A DNA stretch of 64,000 bases from Gimesia maris (GTDB lineage Bacteria > Planctomycetota > Planctomycetia > Planctomycetales > Planctomycetaceae): the NCBI RefSeq assembly GCF_008298035.1, contig NZ_CP042910.1, forward strand, positions 4,665,001 through 4,729,000, given 5' to 3'. The notes under the pieces were generated by a model. The model did no database searches. It saw only the letters and a program-made list of their open reading frames with translations, and had not been told where the DNA came from. Positions 46,802-55,975 of the stretch are shown here, piece after piece. Position numbers and translations under genes: made by a program. Every line of letters starts with the position of its first letter. Position 1 is the stretch's first letter.

Positions 46802-47560
46802 TTAAGAAACGACCTTTTCCCCATCCTGCAGAAAGGGAACCACCAGATGTTTGGGTTGTTGAGTTTCGGGATCGATAATCGGCTCGGGAGAATACTGAGT
46901 CACGTAGGCCCGCCGCATTTTGTCGGTCGTATTTGCACCACTGCGGTGAAACGTCAACGAGCTGAACACGGCCAGGCTGCCTGCGGGAACGACTGCGGTC
47001 ACCCCCGGTTCTTTGCCGAAGTATCCGGTTTTGTCGCCGGTTTCGGGATCGCGAATGTGTTCCACCAGCGAACGAATGCCGACCGTGGAATAAGGCAGTA
47101 CGTCGACCGTCCCGTTTTCCAGTGTCATGTCATCGACGGCGGCCCAGACGGTCACGTAAGGCCGATGCAGGAACCCAAGGTAGCCGGAGTCCTGATGCCA
47201 GGAAAACTTGATTCCTTTTTCCGCCGCTTTCACGACATATTGATCGTAGAACAGGTACGATGTATCCCCGATCGTGGCTTGACAGATCTCTGCCATCAGA
47301 TCGCTGAATACGTACTCTTCCAGTCGGGGCGCCTGGTCATATTTCTTCGCGATATGATAGCGTTTACCCCGATGGCTGATGTGAATATGATCGGTACCCA
47401 GTCGATCCATTTCCTGATGCATCAGATCAATCAGATGATCACAGGCGTCGCGAACAATCTGCAGATGTTCTTCACAGATAGCCCGTTCCAGAATGAAGTA
47501 ACCCTCTTCCTGAAACTGTCTTTTATGTTCTTCGGTAATGATCCCGGTCGAGACAGTCAT
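46802..47560 (-). CDS. Phytanoyl-CoA dioxygenase (PhyH) family oxygenase
   Basis: A 252-residue Fe(II)/2-oxoglutarate-type oxygenase. The facial triad is visible as [11 protein letters not shown] (His and Asp) and a distal His in [11 protein letters not shown], with a later Arg in MRRAYVTQY that should hold 2-oxoglutarate. It would hydroxylate a small molecule in the cytoplasm; the real substrate in such sugar operons is unknown. The ATG at 47560 has AGGAG five bases upstream and is preferred over the start 18 bases earlier. It lies between the Gfo/Idh and isomerase genes. Confidence 0.87.
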   Translation of the reverse strand: MTVSTGIITEEHKRQFQEEGYFILERAICEEHLQIVRDACDHLIDLMHQEMDRLGTDHIHISHRGKRYHIAKKYDQAPRLEEYVFSDLMAEICQATIGDTSYLFYDQYVVKAAEKGIKFSWHQDSGYLGFLHRPYVTVWAAVDDMTLENGTVDVLPYSTVGIRSLVEHIRDPETGDKTGYFGKEPGVTAVVPAGSLAVFSSLTFHRSGANTTDKMRRAYVTQYSPEPIIDPETQQPKHLVVPFLQDGEKVVS

Positions 47561-47621
47561 CGTTTCTCCTGAATTCAAAAGAAATGGTTAAGCAATCACG
47601 ATCAATAGAAGTCAAAGAACG

Positions 47622-48950
47622 TTATGTGTCCTTAATCTCATAACCGGCGCGCTGTTCGCGTTTGAGCCATGTATTGGCTTCGGCATCACCGACGAACTGC
47701 TCCTGTTGAGGATCCCAGGTCAGTTTGCGTCCCAGACGCTGTGAGATATTCCCAATGTGGCAGACCGTCACCGAGCGATGCTGATTCTGCACACTGGAAA
47801 TCGGTGTGGCACGCGTCTCGATGCAGTCGAAGAAGTTCCCCATGTGATTCACAATCGCATCCAGTTTGCCCATGCGAGGCGGTCGCGAAAGATTATCATG
47901 GGCATAAACATTGAACGATTCGCGAGGCAAGGGATTCTTTGCCAGATCTTCAACGGGTTTACCGGCAATCGTACCCCGGTTGACAAAGATGCGTCCCTCG
48001 TCTCCTTCAAACATGACTCCGGTGCGTCCGGTATCATTGACTTCCAGAATCACGCCATTGGCATAACGGGCTTTCAGATGATAATCGAGGGCCACATTAT
48101 AGCCGTTCTCGACATTCGGGAATGTCGCCGTTCCTTCGATATCGACGGGACCGGTTTCCTGCATGCCGGCCCCCCACTGGGCGATATCAATATGATGGGC
48201 GCCCCAGTCGGTCATCTGTCCCCCCGAATACTCATACCACCAGCGGAACGTGTAATGACAGCGTTCCTTGATATAGGGGACTTCGGGTGTCTGCCCCTGC
48301 CACAGATCCCAGTTCAAGACGGAAGGAACCGGCTCAGTTTTGAACGGGCCTCCAGTTTTGTTTTTACTGAGCGTGACAGTTACTTTCTTCAAATCACCAA
48401 TCCGGCCATCCTTGATCATTTCGACGGCCTGACGAAAACGGTGATCGCTTCTCTGCCAGGTACCGACTTGAACGACGGCCTTGGTCTCAGCAACGACCTT
48501 GTTGATGATTTTTCCTTCATCGACTGTCAACGTTAATGGTTTTTCACAGTAGACATCCTTGCCGGCACGACAGGCATCAATCAGCATTTTGGTATGCCAG
48601 TGGTCGGGGGCACCAATCGTGACGACATCGATGTCCGCCTTTTCCAGCATCTCCCGATAATCTTCGAACAAGGTCGCTTTGCCGCCGAACTGCTTGCGGG
48701 CCTTCTCTGCAATTTCCCGGTCCACGTCGGCGATCGCCACGATGTCGCCATACTGCTGGGCTTTGTCCGCAATGACCGAACCCTGGTACCGCATGCCGAT
48801 CGAACCGATTTTCAACCGTTCATTCGGATTGCGGGCCTTTTCTGCAGCACGAGCCGTATTCACAAAAACTCCCGGCGCCAGACAGGCCAGGGGCAGCCCG
48901 GCAGCCGCTGTTTTAACAAACGTTCGACGAGATAGTTTTTGTGAAGTCAT
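47622..48950 (-). CDS. Tat-exported Gfo/Idh/MocA family oxidoreductase
   Basis: A 442-residue protein. A Tat signal (SRRTFVKTAAAGLPLACLAPG) precedes an NAD(P)-binding Rossmann domain (LKIGSIGMRYQGSVIA, IVAIADVD) and the conserved DVYCEKPLTLTVDEGK. The C-terminal part contains WWYEYSGGQMTDWGAHHIDIAQW, typical of glycosyl-modifying members and of the bacterial oxidoreductase C-terminal region. Exported relatives carry tightly bound NAD(P). It probably oxidises or inverts a sugar. GAGGAG stands six bases before the ATG. Position two in the DJ-1-to-isomerase operon. Confidence 0.92.
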   Translation of the reverse strand: MTSQKLSRRTFVKTAAAGLPLACLAPGVFVNTARAAEKARNPNERLKIGSIGMRYQGSVIADKAQQYGDIVAIADVDREIAEKARKQFGGKATLFEDYREMLEKADIDVVTIGAPDHWHTKMLIDACRAGKDVYCEKPLTLTVDEGKIINKVVAETKAVVQVGTWQRSDHRFRQAVEMIKDGRIGDLKKVTVTLSKNKTGGPFKTEPVPSVLNWDLWQGQTPEVPYIKERCHYTFRWWYEYSGGQMTDWGAHHIDIAQWGAGMQETGPVDIEGTATFPNVENGYNVALDYHLKARYANGVILEVNDTGRTGVMFEGDEGRIFVNRGTIAGKPVEDLAKNPLPRESFNVYAHDNLSRPPRMGKLDAIVNHMGNFFDCIETRATPISSVQNQHRSVTVCHIGNISQRLGRKLTWDPQQEQFVGDAEANTWLKREQRAGYEIKDT

Positions 48951-48991
48951 CGCAGTCTCCTCTGATGATCGAGTGATTTCAAATTTAATGA

Positions 48992-49555
48992 TCAGTACTG
49001 ATTTCGTGCCTCATCCAGCATCTTCATCCAGGGGCCGATGTATTGACCATGATCATGATACGTACGCCCACTAACCATGTTCCCGTCAATCACACAGGCT
49101 TCATTCACGAAAATGCCGCCACAGACTTCCAGATCAAACTGGCATTTGGGAACGGTCGCCATACGACGCCCTTTCACGCAACCGGCGCGTGCTGGAATTT
49201 CTACGCCATGACATACTGAAGCAATGGGTTTATTCATCTCAAAGAAGTGTTGAGTGATGCGGATCAGGTCTTCATCATCGCGAATGTACTCAGGAGCACG
49301 GCCGCCACTGAAAAAGATGCCCAGGTACTCTTCTTCTTTGATATCTTTGAAAGCAATATCTGCCTGAATCGTATAGCCTTCCCACTCCTTGGTAATCGTC
49401 CATCCCGGTTTCACTTCGTGGAGGACCATCTGATACAATCGTTTTTCCGGTGCAGCAACGACGGGCTCGTATCCCCCTTCAATCAGTCGATAGTAGGGAT
49501 AAAGTGTGTCGACAGTCTCAGTTGCATCACCAACGATGATTAACACTTTATTCAT
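48992..49555 (-). CDS. DJ-1/PfpI family protein
   Basis: A 187-residue protein with the class I glutaminase-like fold. The nucleophile elbow is SVCHGVEI with Cys115 and His116, and GGRAPEY supplies the conserved acidic partner, as in PfpI-type proteins. Family members include proteases, glyoxalases and deglycases; the reaction here is not predictable. AAGGA lies nine bases upstream of the ATG. It is the first gene of the run DJ-1, Gfo/Idh, PhyH, isomerase, with gaps of about 40-60 bases, directly downstream of the XylR-like regulator gene. Confidence 0.88.
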   Translation of the reverse strand: MNKVLIIVGDATETVDTLYPYYRLIEGGYEPVVAAPEKRLYQMVLHEVKPGWTITKEWEGYTIQADIAFKDIKEEEYLGIFFSGGRAPEYIRDDEDLIRITQHFFEMNKPIASVCHGVEIPARAGCVKGRRMATVPKCQFDLEVCGGIFVNEACVIDGNMVSGRTYHDHGQYIGPWMKMLDEARNQY

Positions 49556-49650
49556 TCAAAACATTCCTTCTACGTTAAATTCAAGCATTGAATTGAATTC
49601 CATTCTACTGAGGAATCCAGACCGGTCATTACGGAATCTCATAAACATTA

Positions 49651-49679
49651 TCAGGTTTTGCGTAGATTATAACACCTGA
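49651..49679 (-). promoter_or_regulatory. Candidate operator/promoter of the DJ-1/Gfo operon
   Basis: In the 181 bases between the regulator gene and the DJ-1 gene, TCAGGT at 49651 and ACCTGA at 49674 form a six-base inverted repeat with a 17-base spacer. On the minus strand a perfect TATAAT lies at 49671-49666 inside that spacer. A protein bound to the repeat would cover the -10 box. I saw no strong -35 match. Confidence 0.45.
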
Positions 49680-49736
49680 AAATGCAGAAAGTCTCTGATT
49701 TCAGGCTTTTCCCGGGCAACAGGAGTATGCATGTGA

Positions 49737-50894
49737 TCAATGCATCTGCGAACGGAACTCGCCGGGAGTTTCACCCACTTTTTCTTTGAACAGCGTGCTG
49801 AAGTGCTGCGTGTGGCGAAAACCTATACGTTGCGTGATCTGGGAGAGTGATAAATCGGTCGAAGCCAGCAGTTCCTTGGCCCGTTCTATCTGCGTCCGGA
49901 TGATCTCCGCCTTGGGAGACCTGCCAATCGCCGATTTCATCTGGCGTTCCAATGCAGTCCGGGACATGGGAACCGCTTTCAGAATATCGGTAACTTGAAT
50001 TCCCTTGCAGGCATTTTCGCGAATAAACCGTAGCGCCAGCGCCAGTTCAGGATCATCCACGGCCACCACATCGGAGGACTGACGCGTGACAATTCCCAGC
50101 GGTTTAAGCAGATAGGGCTCTTCGGGAACTGAGCCTCCTTTCATGATGCGGCTCAGCAGCGCCGCTGCTTCATAACCAATACGCGTCGAGTTGTAAGCCA
50201 CACTCGACAAAGGCGGCCGCGCCATCATGCATAGAATATCATCATTTTCAGCTCCGACGACGGCAACTTCATCAGGAACAGATATTCCGGCGCGATCACA
50301 GGCATCCAGCAGCCAGAACCCCAGCAGGTCGGTGCATGCCATGACGCCTGCCGGCTTGGGAAGTCCACTTACCCATTTCACCATTTTTTCCTGATGTTTT
50401 TCCCATTCACGCGGCACTTCAGAATCATCGGGAGAAGAAAAGACACTCACTTCATAACCGGCGTTATTGATGGTCTGGATGTAGTTCTCGCAGCGTTGTT
50501 CGAAATAAACTTCGCAACCGATTTCATAGACGCCGAAGTGACGGATTCCCCGTTCCAGAAAATGTTCCGCCACCATGCGACCCATCGCACGATTATCAAT
50601 CCCCAGGAAGGGAAAGGAATGTTTAAGTTTGGTCGAACGCAGTTCTAATGCTGGAATCCCCGACTTCGTGATCGCGTCCGCCATTTCCTGGCTGGTCGTC
50701 CGGCAGAGTATGCCATCCCCTTTCCAGCGGGAGATCCATTCGGGAACCTGTGAATCGAGTGACCGAGGCATCAGGAAAACCGACCATTCTTCCTTTTCGG
50801 CAATAAACTGACGAATGCCATTAAGCAAACCCCGTCCGTGAGAGCGGGACGTTTCGATCAATAAGGCCACATGTGGTATGCTGGATTTCGCCAT
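49737..50894 (-). CDS. XylR-like transcriptional regulator (sugar-binding domain plus AraC HTH)
   Basis: A regulator of about 385 residues. The N-terminal two-thirds is a LacI-type periplasmic-binding-like sensor (HVALLIETSRSHGRGLLNGI, FLGIDNRAMGRMVAEHFLERG, VAVVGAENDDILC). The C-terminal 100 residues form an AraC-type helix-turn-helix pair (MSRTALERQMKSAIGRSP, then LSQITQRIGFRHTQHFSTLFKEKVGETPGEFR). This arrangement is that of XylR, which senses a sugar and switches catabolic genes. The most likely targets are the DJ-1/Gfo/PhyH/isomerase genes directly downstream. The ATG at 50894 begins at the sensor domain but has no clear Shine-Dalgarno sequence. Confidence 0.9.
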   Translation of the reverse strand: MAKSSIPHVALLIETSRSHGRGLLNGIRQFIAEKEEWSVFLMPRSLDSQVPEWISRWKGDGILCRTTSQEMADAITKSGIPALELRSTKLKHSFPFLGIDNRAMGRMVAEHFLERGIRHFGVYEIGCEVYFEQRCENYIQTINNAGYEVSVFSSPDDSEVPREWEKHQEKMVKWVSGLPKPAGVMACTDLLGFWLLDACDRAGISVPDEVAVVGAENDDILCMMARPPLSSVAYNSTRIGYEAAALLSRIMKGGSVPEEPYLLKPLGIVTRQSSDVVAVDDPELALALRFIRENACKGIQVTDILKAVPMSRTALERQMKSAIGRSPKAEIIRTQIERAKELLASTDLSLSQITQRIGFRHTQHFSTLFKEKVGETPGEFRSQMH

Positions 50895-51090
50895 GATGGT
50901 TGAATCAATCGTGTTGTTATCACTATGTGGAATGCGGCGCGAGGCGTTTTTCAATTTTTAATTGTAATCTTTTACAGCAAGTCTGATTTCTGTTCAATCA
51001 AGATCGAAACAGATAGACGGACTTCGTACAATACTCTTCATGAACTTTATTTACACCATGACAGACAAGACTTGACCGTGAAAGGCTTTC

Positions 51091-51552
51091 GTGGACTATC
51101 AGATCAAACAGGCACACGCCCAGGATTTTCTGGAAATTGCAGCACTGGATCGAATCGCATGGCCGATCGAACCGGACACATTTATCCCCGATGGCGAACA
51201 TGCCTGGAGGCTCTGGTGCGAATACGCGACCGTCTTAATCGCGATTTCTTACCGGAAAGAGAGTCCACAGACACTCGCCGGTGCCCTGTTGATGTTTCCG
51301 ACGAATACTGACGAAATTTTTCTGCATAAAATCATGGTGCATGCCGATTTTCGCGGACAGGGAATCGGCTCTGCTTTGATGAAACAGGCGCTGCAGCGAG
51401 CTGATCAAGTTGTATTACTGACTGTGAACCCCGAGAATACACCGGCGGTGAAGCTGTATGAAAGCTTTGGCTTTCAAATCAGAAAAATAATCGAAGGCTA
51501 TTATCGCCCCCATGAACATCGGCTGTTAATGGAATTCAAACCTTCTACGTAA
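51091..51552 (+). CDS. GNAT-family N-acetyltransferase
   Basis: A 153-residue acetyltransferase of typical length. Motif A is IMVHADFRGQGIGSALMKQAL, with the R-G-Q-G-I-G pyrophosphate loop for acetyl-CoA. VNPENTPAVKLYESFGFQIRKIIEGYYR is the canonical C-terminal region. The substrate is unknown; RimI-like protein or small-amine acetylation are both possible. It starts at a GTG with AAAGG five bases upstream. It lies 16 bases before the glycerol-3-phosphate dehydrogenase gene, so the two are probably co-transcribed. Confidence 0.9.
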   Translation: MDYQIKQAHAQDFLEIAALDRIAWPIEPDTFIPDGEHAWRLWCEYATVLIAISYRKESPQTLAGALLMFPTNTDEIFLHKIMVHADFRGQGIGSALMKQALQRADQVVLLTVNPENTPAVKLYESFGFQIRKIIEGYYRPHEHRLLMEFKPST

Positions 51553-51568
51553 AATAAATGGACTGTTT

Positions 51569-53266
51569 ATGAATCAGACAGAGCGGGTACTCATACTGGG
51601 AGCAGGTATCAACGGCGTCGCCATTGCCCGTGAACTGCTGTTGAACGGGATTCCGGTCTGCATGATCGACCAGGGAGATCTCTCTCAGGGAGCAACTTCC
51701 AAATCCTCCCGTCTGGTTCATGGCGGCCTGCGCTACCTGGAATATGGTGATTTTTCGCTGGTGAAAGAATCGGTACATGAACGCGGTATCCTGCTGGATC
51801 TGGCACCGCATTTTGTGAAACCGCTGAGGTTCGCGATTCCGCTGGCCCATCGCGCCACGGGTGTCATGTCCTCCGGCCTGCGTTTTCTCAGTGGGTTTCG
51901 GGTACCGGGAGCGCACTGGCTCAACAACCAGTTCTCCTTCTCTTCTGAGCGGGGTATGTATCTCGTCGACATGGGACTGTCCATGTACGACTGGTTCGCC
52001 TCGAAAGGAAACCTCCCCCGCCATTCAGTTCACAATGTGGGAGAACCGGGATTACCCGATATCAATCAAGAGAAATTCCGCTGGCTCGCCTGCTATTCCG
52101 ACGCGCAAATGCGATTTCCCGAGCGTTTCGTCGTCGCGTTATTACATGACTGTCAGAAAATTGCCCGGCAGAAAGGCCTCGAATTTGAACTCTTCACCTA
52201 TCATCAGCTTTCATTGAAAAACAGAAACGCCCAACTGACTTCTCTGCAGAACCCCAATTTAAATCACGAACTGTTTGCTCCTAAAGTCATCATCAACGCT
52301 TCCGGAGCCTGTGGAGACCTCACGCTCCAGCAGGTTGACGTTGCCTCTCCCCGTCTGATGGGAGGCACCAAAGGCAGTCACATCATCACCTTCAATCAGA
52401 GTCTAAGGGATGCTTTGGGCGAACAGGCGATTTACTCCGAAGCCAGTGATGGCCGACTCGTTTTCATTCTCCCGTTTGGAGATTGTACCCTGATTGGCAC
52501 AACCGATGTCCGCGTCGAAGGAAATCCGCTTGATGTCACTGCCAGTCCTGAAGAACTGGAGTACCTCGTCGGCATGGTCAACATGGTCTTCCCGCAGGTA
52601 AAGCTGACAAATGACGATATCAACCTGCACTACAGCGGCGTGCGGCCTCTGCCTTATCAACCGGAAGGCAAAGCCGCTTCCATTTCGCGCGATCACTCAA
52701 TTAAAGAACGCGAAGGCCCTTCTGGCTGGATCGTCACTCTCGTAGGGGGAAAACTGACTTCGTGGCGTGCCTTTGCAGAAAACGTCACCGGTCGCATCCT
52801 GAAAAAACTGGGGAAGAGCTATCACTCCGAATCAAAAACCCGTCTGATCCCCGGTGCAGAGCATTACCCGCAAACCGCAGATATTCTCAAAGCGGAACAG
52901 GATCGACTCGCTGAAAAGTATCAACTTTCGCAGGCAAGCATCCAGGCCCTCTGGACACTCCAGGGAACCATGATTGAAGAAATCCTGGATTCCCTCCCCG
53001 ACTTTTCCACAGACCTGCTCCCCGGAACGAATATTCCCCGCCAGTACGTACTCTGGACGATCAATCACGAATGGGTCGAGACCATCGGCGATCTCGTCGA
53101 ACGTCGCCTGATGCTGATCTTCGAAGAAACGTTACAAGCCGCGACTCTTCAGGCACTCGCAGAATGTCTGGTTGAAACAGGCAAACTGGAGGCAGCACAG
53201 ATTCCTGCGACACTCGAAATCTATCAGGCACACCTCACAAAGTTTTACGGCAAAAGGGTCCACTAA
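51569..53266 (+). CDS. glpD: FAD-dependent glycerol-3-phosphate dehydrogenase
   Basis: A 565-residue flavoprotein of the usual GlpD length. VLILGAGINGVAIARELLLNG is the FAD-binding dinucleotide fold, followed by SSRLVHGGLRYLEYGDFSLVKES. GGTKGSHIITF and FVLPFGDC-like FILPFGDCTLIGTTD mark the substrate domain; GGKLTSWRAFAE and a helical C-terminal DAO_C region close the protein. It oxidises glycerol-3-phosphate to dihydroxyacetone phosphate and passes electrons to quinone at the inner membrane face. No glpK or glpF is in the window. Confidence 0.92.
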   Translation: MNQTERVLILGAGINGVAIARELLLNGIPVCMIDQGDLSQGATSKSSRLVHGGLRYLEYGDFSLVKESVHERGILLDLAPHFVKPLRFAIPLAHRATGVMSSGLRFLSGFRVPGAHWLNNQFSFSSERGMYLVDMGLSMYDWFASKGNLPRHSVHNVGEPGLPDINQEKFRWLACYSDAQMRFPERFVVALLHDCQKIARQKGLEFELFTYHQLSLKNRNAQLTSLQNPNLNHELFAPKVIINASGACGDLTLQQVDVASPRLMGGTKGSHIITFNQSLRDALGEQAIYSEASDGRLVFILPFGDCTLIGTTDVRVEGNPLDVTASPEELEYLVGMVNMVFPQVKLTNDDINLHYSGVRPLPYQPEGKAASISRDHSIKEREGPSGWIVTLVGGKLTSWRAFAENVTGRILKKLGKSYHSESKTRLIPGAEHYPQTADILKAEQDRLAEKYQLSQASIQALWTLQGTMIEEILDSLPDFSTDLLPGTNIPRQYVLWTINHEWVETIGDLVERRLMLIFEETLQAATLQALAECLVETGKLEAAQIPATLEIYQAHLTKFYGKRVH

Positions 53267-53416
53267 CGCTCCCCCAGCCGGCCCTATGTACCTCTCTCTG
53301 CCTCGGCAGGAAGTAACTTTTCACGTTTGGGGTCATCAGGCAACTCCAGAACTGTTTCAGATCATGCGTAGATAAACATCCCGCATCTTTCCCGGCAGTT
53401 TTTCACAACGCGGGTA

Positions 53417-55975
53417 TCAGTCAAGCTGTGTGTCACGAACAATGCGGAACGCTCCGCGGGACGGTGTCTCCGGCACGCCATGCCCGCGGACATAAGAAGT
53501 CAGCTGAGCCACCGGTTGCTGGAACCCCCCTCCCCGCCGGACACGTTCTCGCCCTTGCGCGGGTCCCGTCGGATTCTCAACAGGGGAATCAGAATAGTAA
53601 CCGGGACTGTAATAATCCTGGCACCATTCCCATTCATTCCCGTAGATGTCATACAGGCCAAAGGCATTGGGGCGTTTCTGTTTGACAGGATAAACCCGCC
53701 CGCCGGAATTATTCAGGAACCAGGCATACTGATCCATCTGGTCAGATTGCTCACCAAAAAACCAGGGTGTCTCGGTTCCGGCCCGGCACGCATATTCCCA
53801 CTCTGCTTCTGTAGGCAGACGATAGCGATCTCCCGTTTTATCGGAAAGCCAGTCACAGAATGCGGTCGCATCATTCCAGCTGATACTGACCGCCGGTGCC
53901 TGATCCTGAACCGGTAAGTCACCCAGATTTTTCCAGGAGTAGTCCATCGTCTTTACCCAGTTGCCACCAGTCATCCCATAACCGCCACTCCGCTCTGCAT
54001 CGGTCTGATAATTCGTCGCGTTGACAAATTCACGAAACTGCTCGTTCGTGACTTCTGTTGAACTCATGTAATATGGTCGGGTGAGACTCACCGGATGCAG
54101 TGGGGCGTCCGATTCTGCTGATGTCCCCATCCGATCACCCATCTGAAACGTTCCGGGGGGAATCAACATCAGTTCCAGTTTGACTTTTGTTCCTCCCGCA
54201 CCGATGGGAACTTCCACCTTAACCGGCAGTTTCATCCTGGCAGCATACGTCTGCTGCAGGGGAGCGACTGTCGCACCATTCAGATTTATTGTCGACGAGT
54301 CTGCTGCCACATCACTGTCGGCAACCGAACGTTCCGTCATCTTCGGTTTCCAGGAAAAAGCAACGATCAGTATCACAGTGGTGACAGCCAGCCCTCCCCA
54401 CAACAGTCCGCGTTTAGGGAGAGCAGCAGAGTTTGCCATTTGCTGCTCGCTGGTACTTGCCAGCATGGTCAACTCGGGGACAACGGGAGCGGGTTGGACT
54501 TCGGTCGGCGCACTTGCCCAGTTGGCATCGGTCACCTGCGATTGAGAACTCTCATCCAGTGAAATTACCGTAGTCTGCCCTTCATAGTCCGTAGAGAATT
54601 TTTCCAGATCAGAAATCAGTGCGGTTACAGACTGGTAGCGATCATCGGGAGACTTTGCCAGCATCTTTTCGAAAATCGCATTGAATCCGGATGGAACCTG
54701 AGGGAGCCGCTCTGACAGTCGGGGAATCGGTTCTTCCCGGTGCGCCAGAATTCGTTCGACGGTGGTTTCTCCCGGATAGACGGGCTGGGCGGTCAACAGA
54801 AAGTAGAACGTACACCCCAGACTGTAAATATCAGACCGATGATCTGCCAGCTTCGTATTCCGCGCCTGCTCGGGAGCCATGTAGTCAATGGTTCCCATAA
54901 AAAACTGACTGGAAGTTAATTCAGGCTGCGTCTCCCCGCCCAGGATGACATCATCGGGCTGCTGCAGCCGTGCCAGTCCCATATCCAGGATTTTCAGATC
55001 CCCCTGATCATCGACCAGGATATTAGCCGGTTTAACATCGCGGTGAATCACTCCCTGACGGTGGGCATACTCCAGCCCCCGTGCGACCTGCATGATACAG
55101 TTCAAGGCATCAGAAAAGTCGAGCGGTCCGGAATCACGGACCATCTGCGTCAGACTTTCTCCATCGATATATTCGCAGATCAGGTAATTAATTCCCCGAT
55201 CTTCTCCCGCATCGTATGCCGTCACGATGTGAGGATGTGAAAGCCGCGCAGCCGTCTGTACTTCGCGTTCAAAACGTTTCAGCCGATCAGGAACATGCTG
55301 CAGATCAGTCCGAATGACTTTCAAGGCAACAATGCGTTTCATCCGGCGGTGCAGCGCCTTGTAAACGGTTCCCATTCCTCCGGAGCCAATCGGTTCCAGA
55401 ATCAGGTAATCAGCTATCAACAACCGTCGCTCGTCTTGGGACAACAACACATCTGACTGGTAATTCGTAATTTTTCCGGACTGCACCAGTAATTCTGTCA
55501 GCCCCTCAGACGTCTGACAGTCTTGACCGGCTGCAGACGCTTCCTGAAGTTTCGTCAATTCTTCCTGCGAGAGAATGCCCTCTTTCACAATCCGCTGTTG
55601 ACACTGCTCCAGCAGGACGGGCTCTGGCAGGCTTTGTTGTTTGTGGTCAGCAGAAATGCCTGTAGCGGTCAGCAGTTCAGTCTGTGTCGTTTTCAGAGAG
55701 GAAGCCAGCCAGGTCGGATCGAGTCCGGGATACAGCTCCAGGTATTCATTAGCATCGGGAGATTCACCCAACTGGCAACGATGCTCCATTTCCAGAGGAA
55801 TTAATTCTCTGAGAATCACATCCCGGTATTCAACCGCGATATGTTCCAGGTAGTCATCAATTGAAGGGAGTTCCCCCAGCCTCAATTGTGACTCGTACCG
55901 ATCACACAGCTGGTTAATTCGCAGCATCAGGTCTGAAGGCAGCTGTTCGAAACCAGTTTCATTTCGCGATTTCAC
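53417..55975 (-). CDS. Transmembrane Ser/Thr kinase fused to an FGE-like (SUMF1) domain
   Basis: About 852 residues. An N-terminal region (1-185) precedes a Hanks-type kinase at about 187-455: IGSGGMGTVYKA, VALKVIRTDL with the Lys, HRDVKPANILV, DMGLAR in place of DFG-LAR, and GTIDYMAPEQ. One membrane helix (GLLWGGLAVTTVILIVAF, about 520-540) leads outside to a domain of the formylglycine-generating-enzyme fold (about 598-852: GTFQMGDRMG, LPTEAEWEYACRAG, GLYDIYGNEWEWC). Both catalytic Cys of true FGE are replaced in RRGGGFQQPVAQLTSYVRG, so it is probably a sensor. The GTG at 55975 overlaps the ECF stop (GTGA), with AGAGGA nine bases upstream. Confidence 0.9.
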   Translation of the reverse strand: MKSRNETGFEQLPSDLMLRINQLCDRYESQLRLGELPSIDDYLEHIAVEYRDVILRELIPLEMEHRCQLGESPDANEYLELYPGLDPTWLASSLKTTQTELLTATGISADHKQQSLPEPVLLEQCQQRIVKEGILSQEELTKLQEASAAGQDCQTSEGLTELLVQSGKITNYQSDVLLSQDERRLLIADYLILEPIGSGGMGTVYKALHRRMKRIVALKVIRTDLQHVPDRLKRFEREVQTAARLSHPHIVTAYDAGEDRGINYLICEYIDGESLTQMVRDSGPLDFSDALNCIMQVARGLEYAHRQGVIHRDVKPANILVDDQGDLKILDMGLARLQQPDDVILGGETQPELTSSQFFMGTIDYMAPEQARNTKLADHRSDIYSLGCTFYFLLTAQPVYPGETTVERILAHREEPIPRLSERLPQVPSGFNAIFEKMLAKSPDDRYQSVTALISDLEKFSTDYEGQTTVISLDESSQSQVTDANWASAPTEVQPAPVVPELTMLASTSEQQMANSAALPKRGLLWGGLAVTTVILIVAFSWKPKMTERSVADSDVAADSSTINLNGATVAPLQQTYAARMKLPVKVEVPIGAGGTKVKLELMLIPPGTFQMGDRMGTSAESDAPLHPVSLTRPYYMSSTEVTNEQFREFVNATNYQTDAERSGGYGMTGGNWVKTMDYSWKNLGDLPVQDQAPAVSISWNDATAFCDWLSDKTGDRYRLPTEAEWEYACRAGTETPWFFGEQSDQMDQYAWFLNNSGGRVYPVKQKRPNAFGLYDIYGNEWEWCQDYYSPGYYSDSPVENPTGPAQGRERVRRGGGFQQPVAQLTSYVRGHGVPETPSRGAFRIVRDTQLD

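Noticed and set aside
53267-53416. Short GC-rich inverted repeats between the convergent glpD and kinase genes.
   Set aside because: Stems are five bases or have two-base loops; not a convincing terminator.
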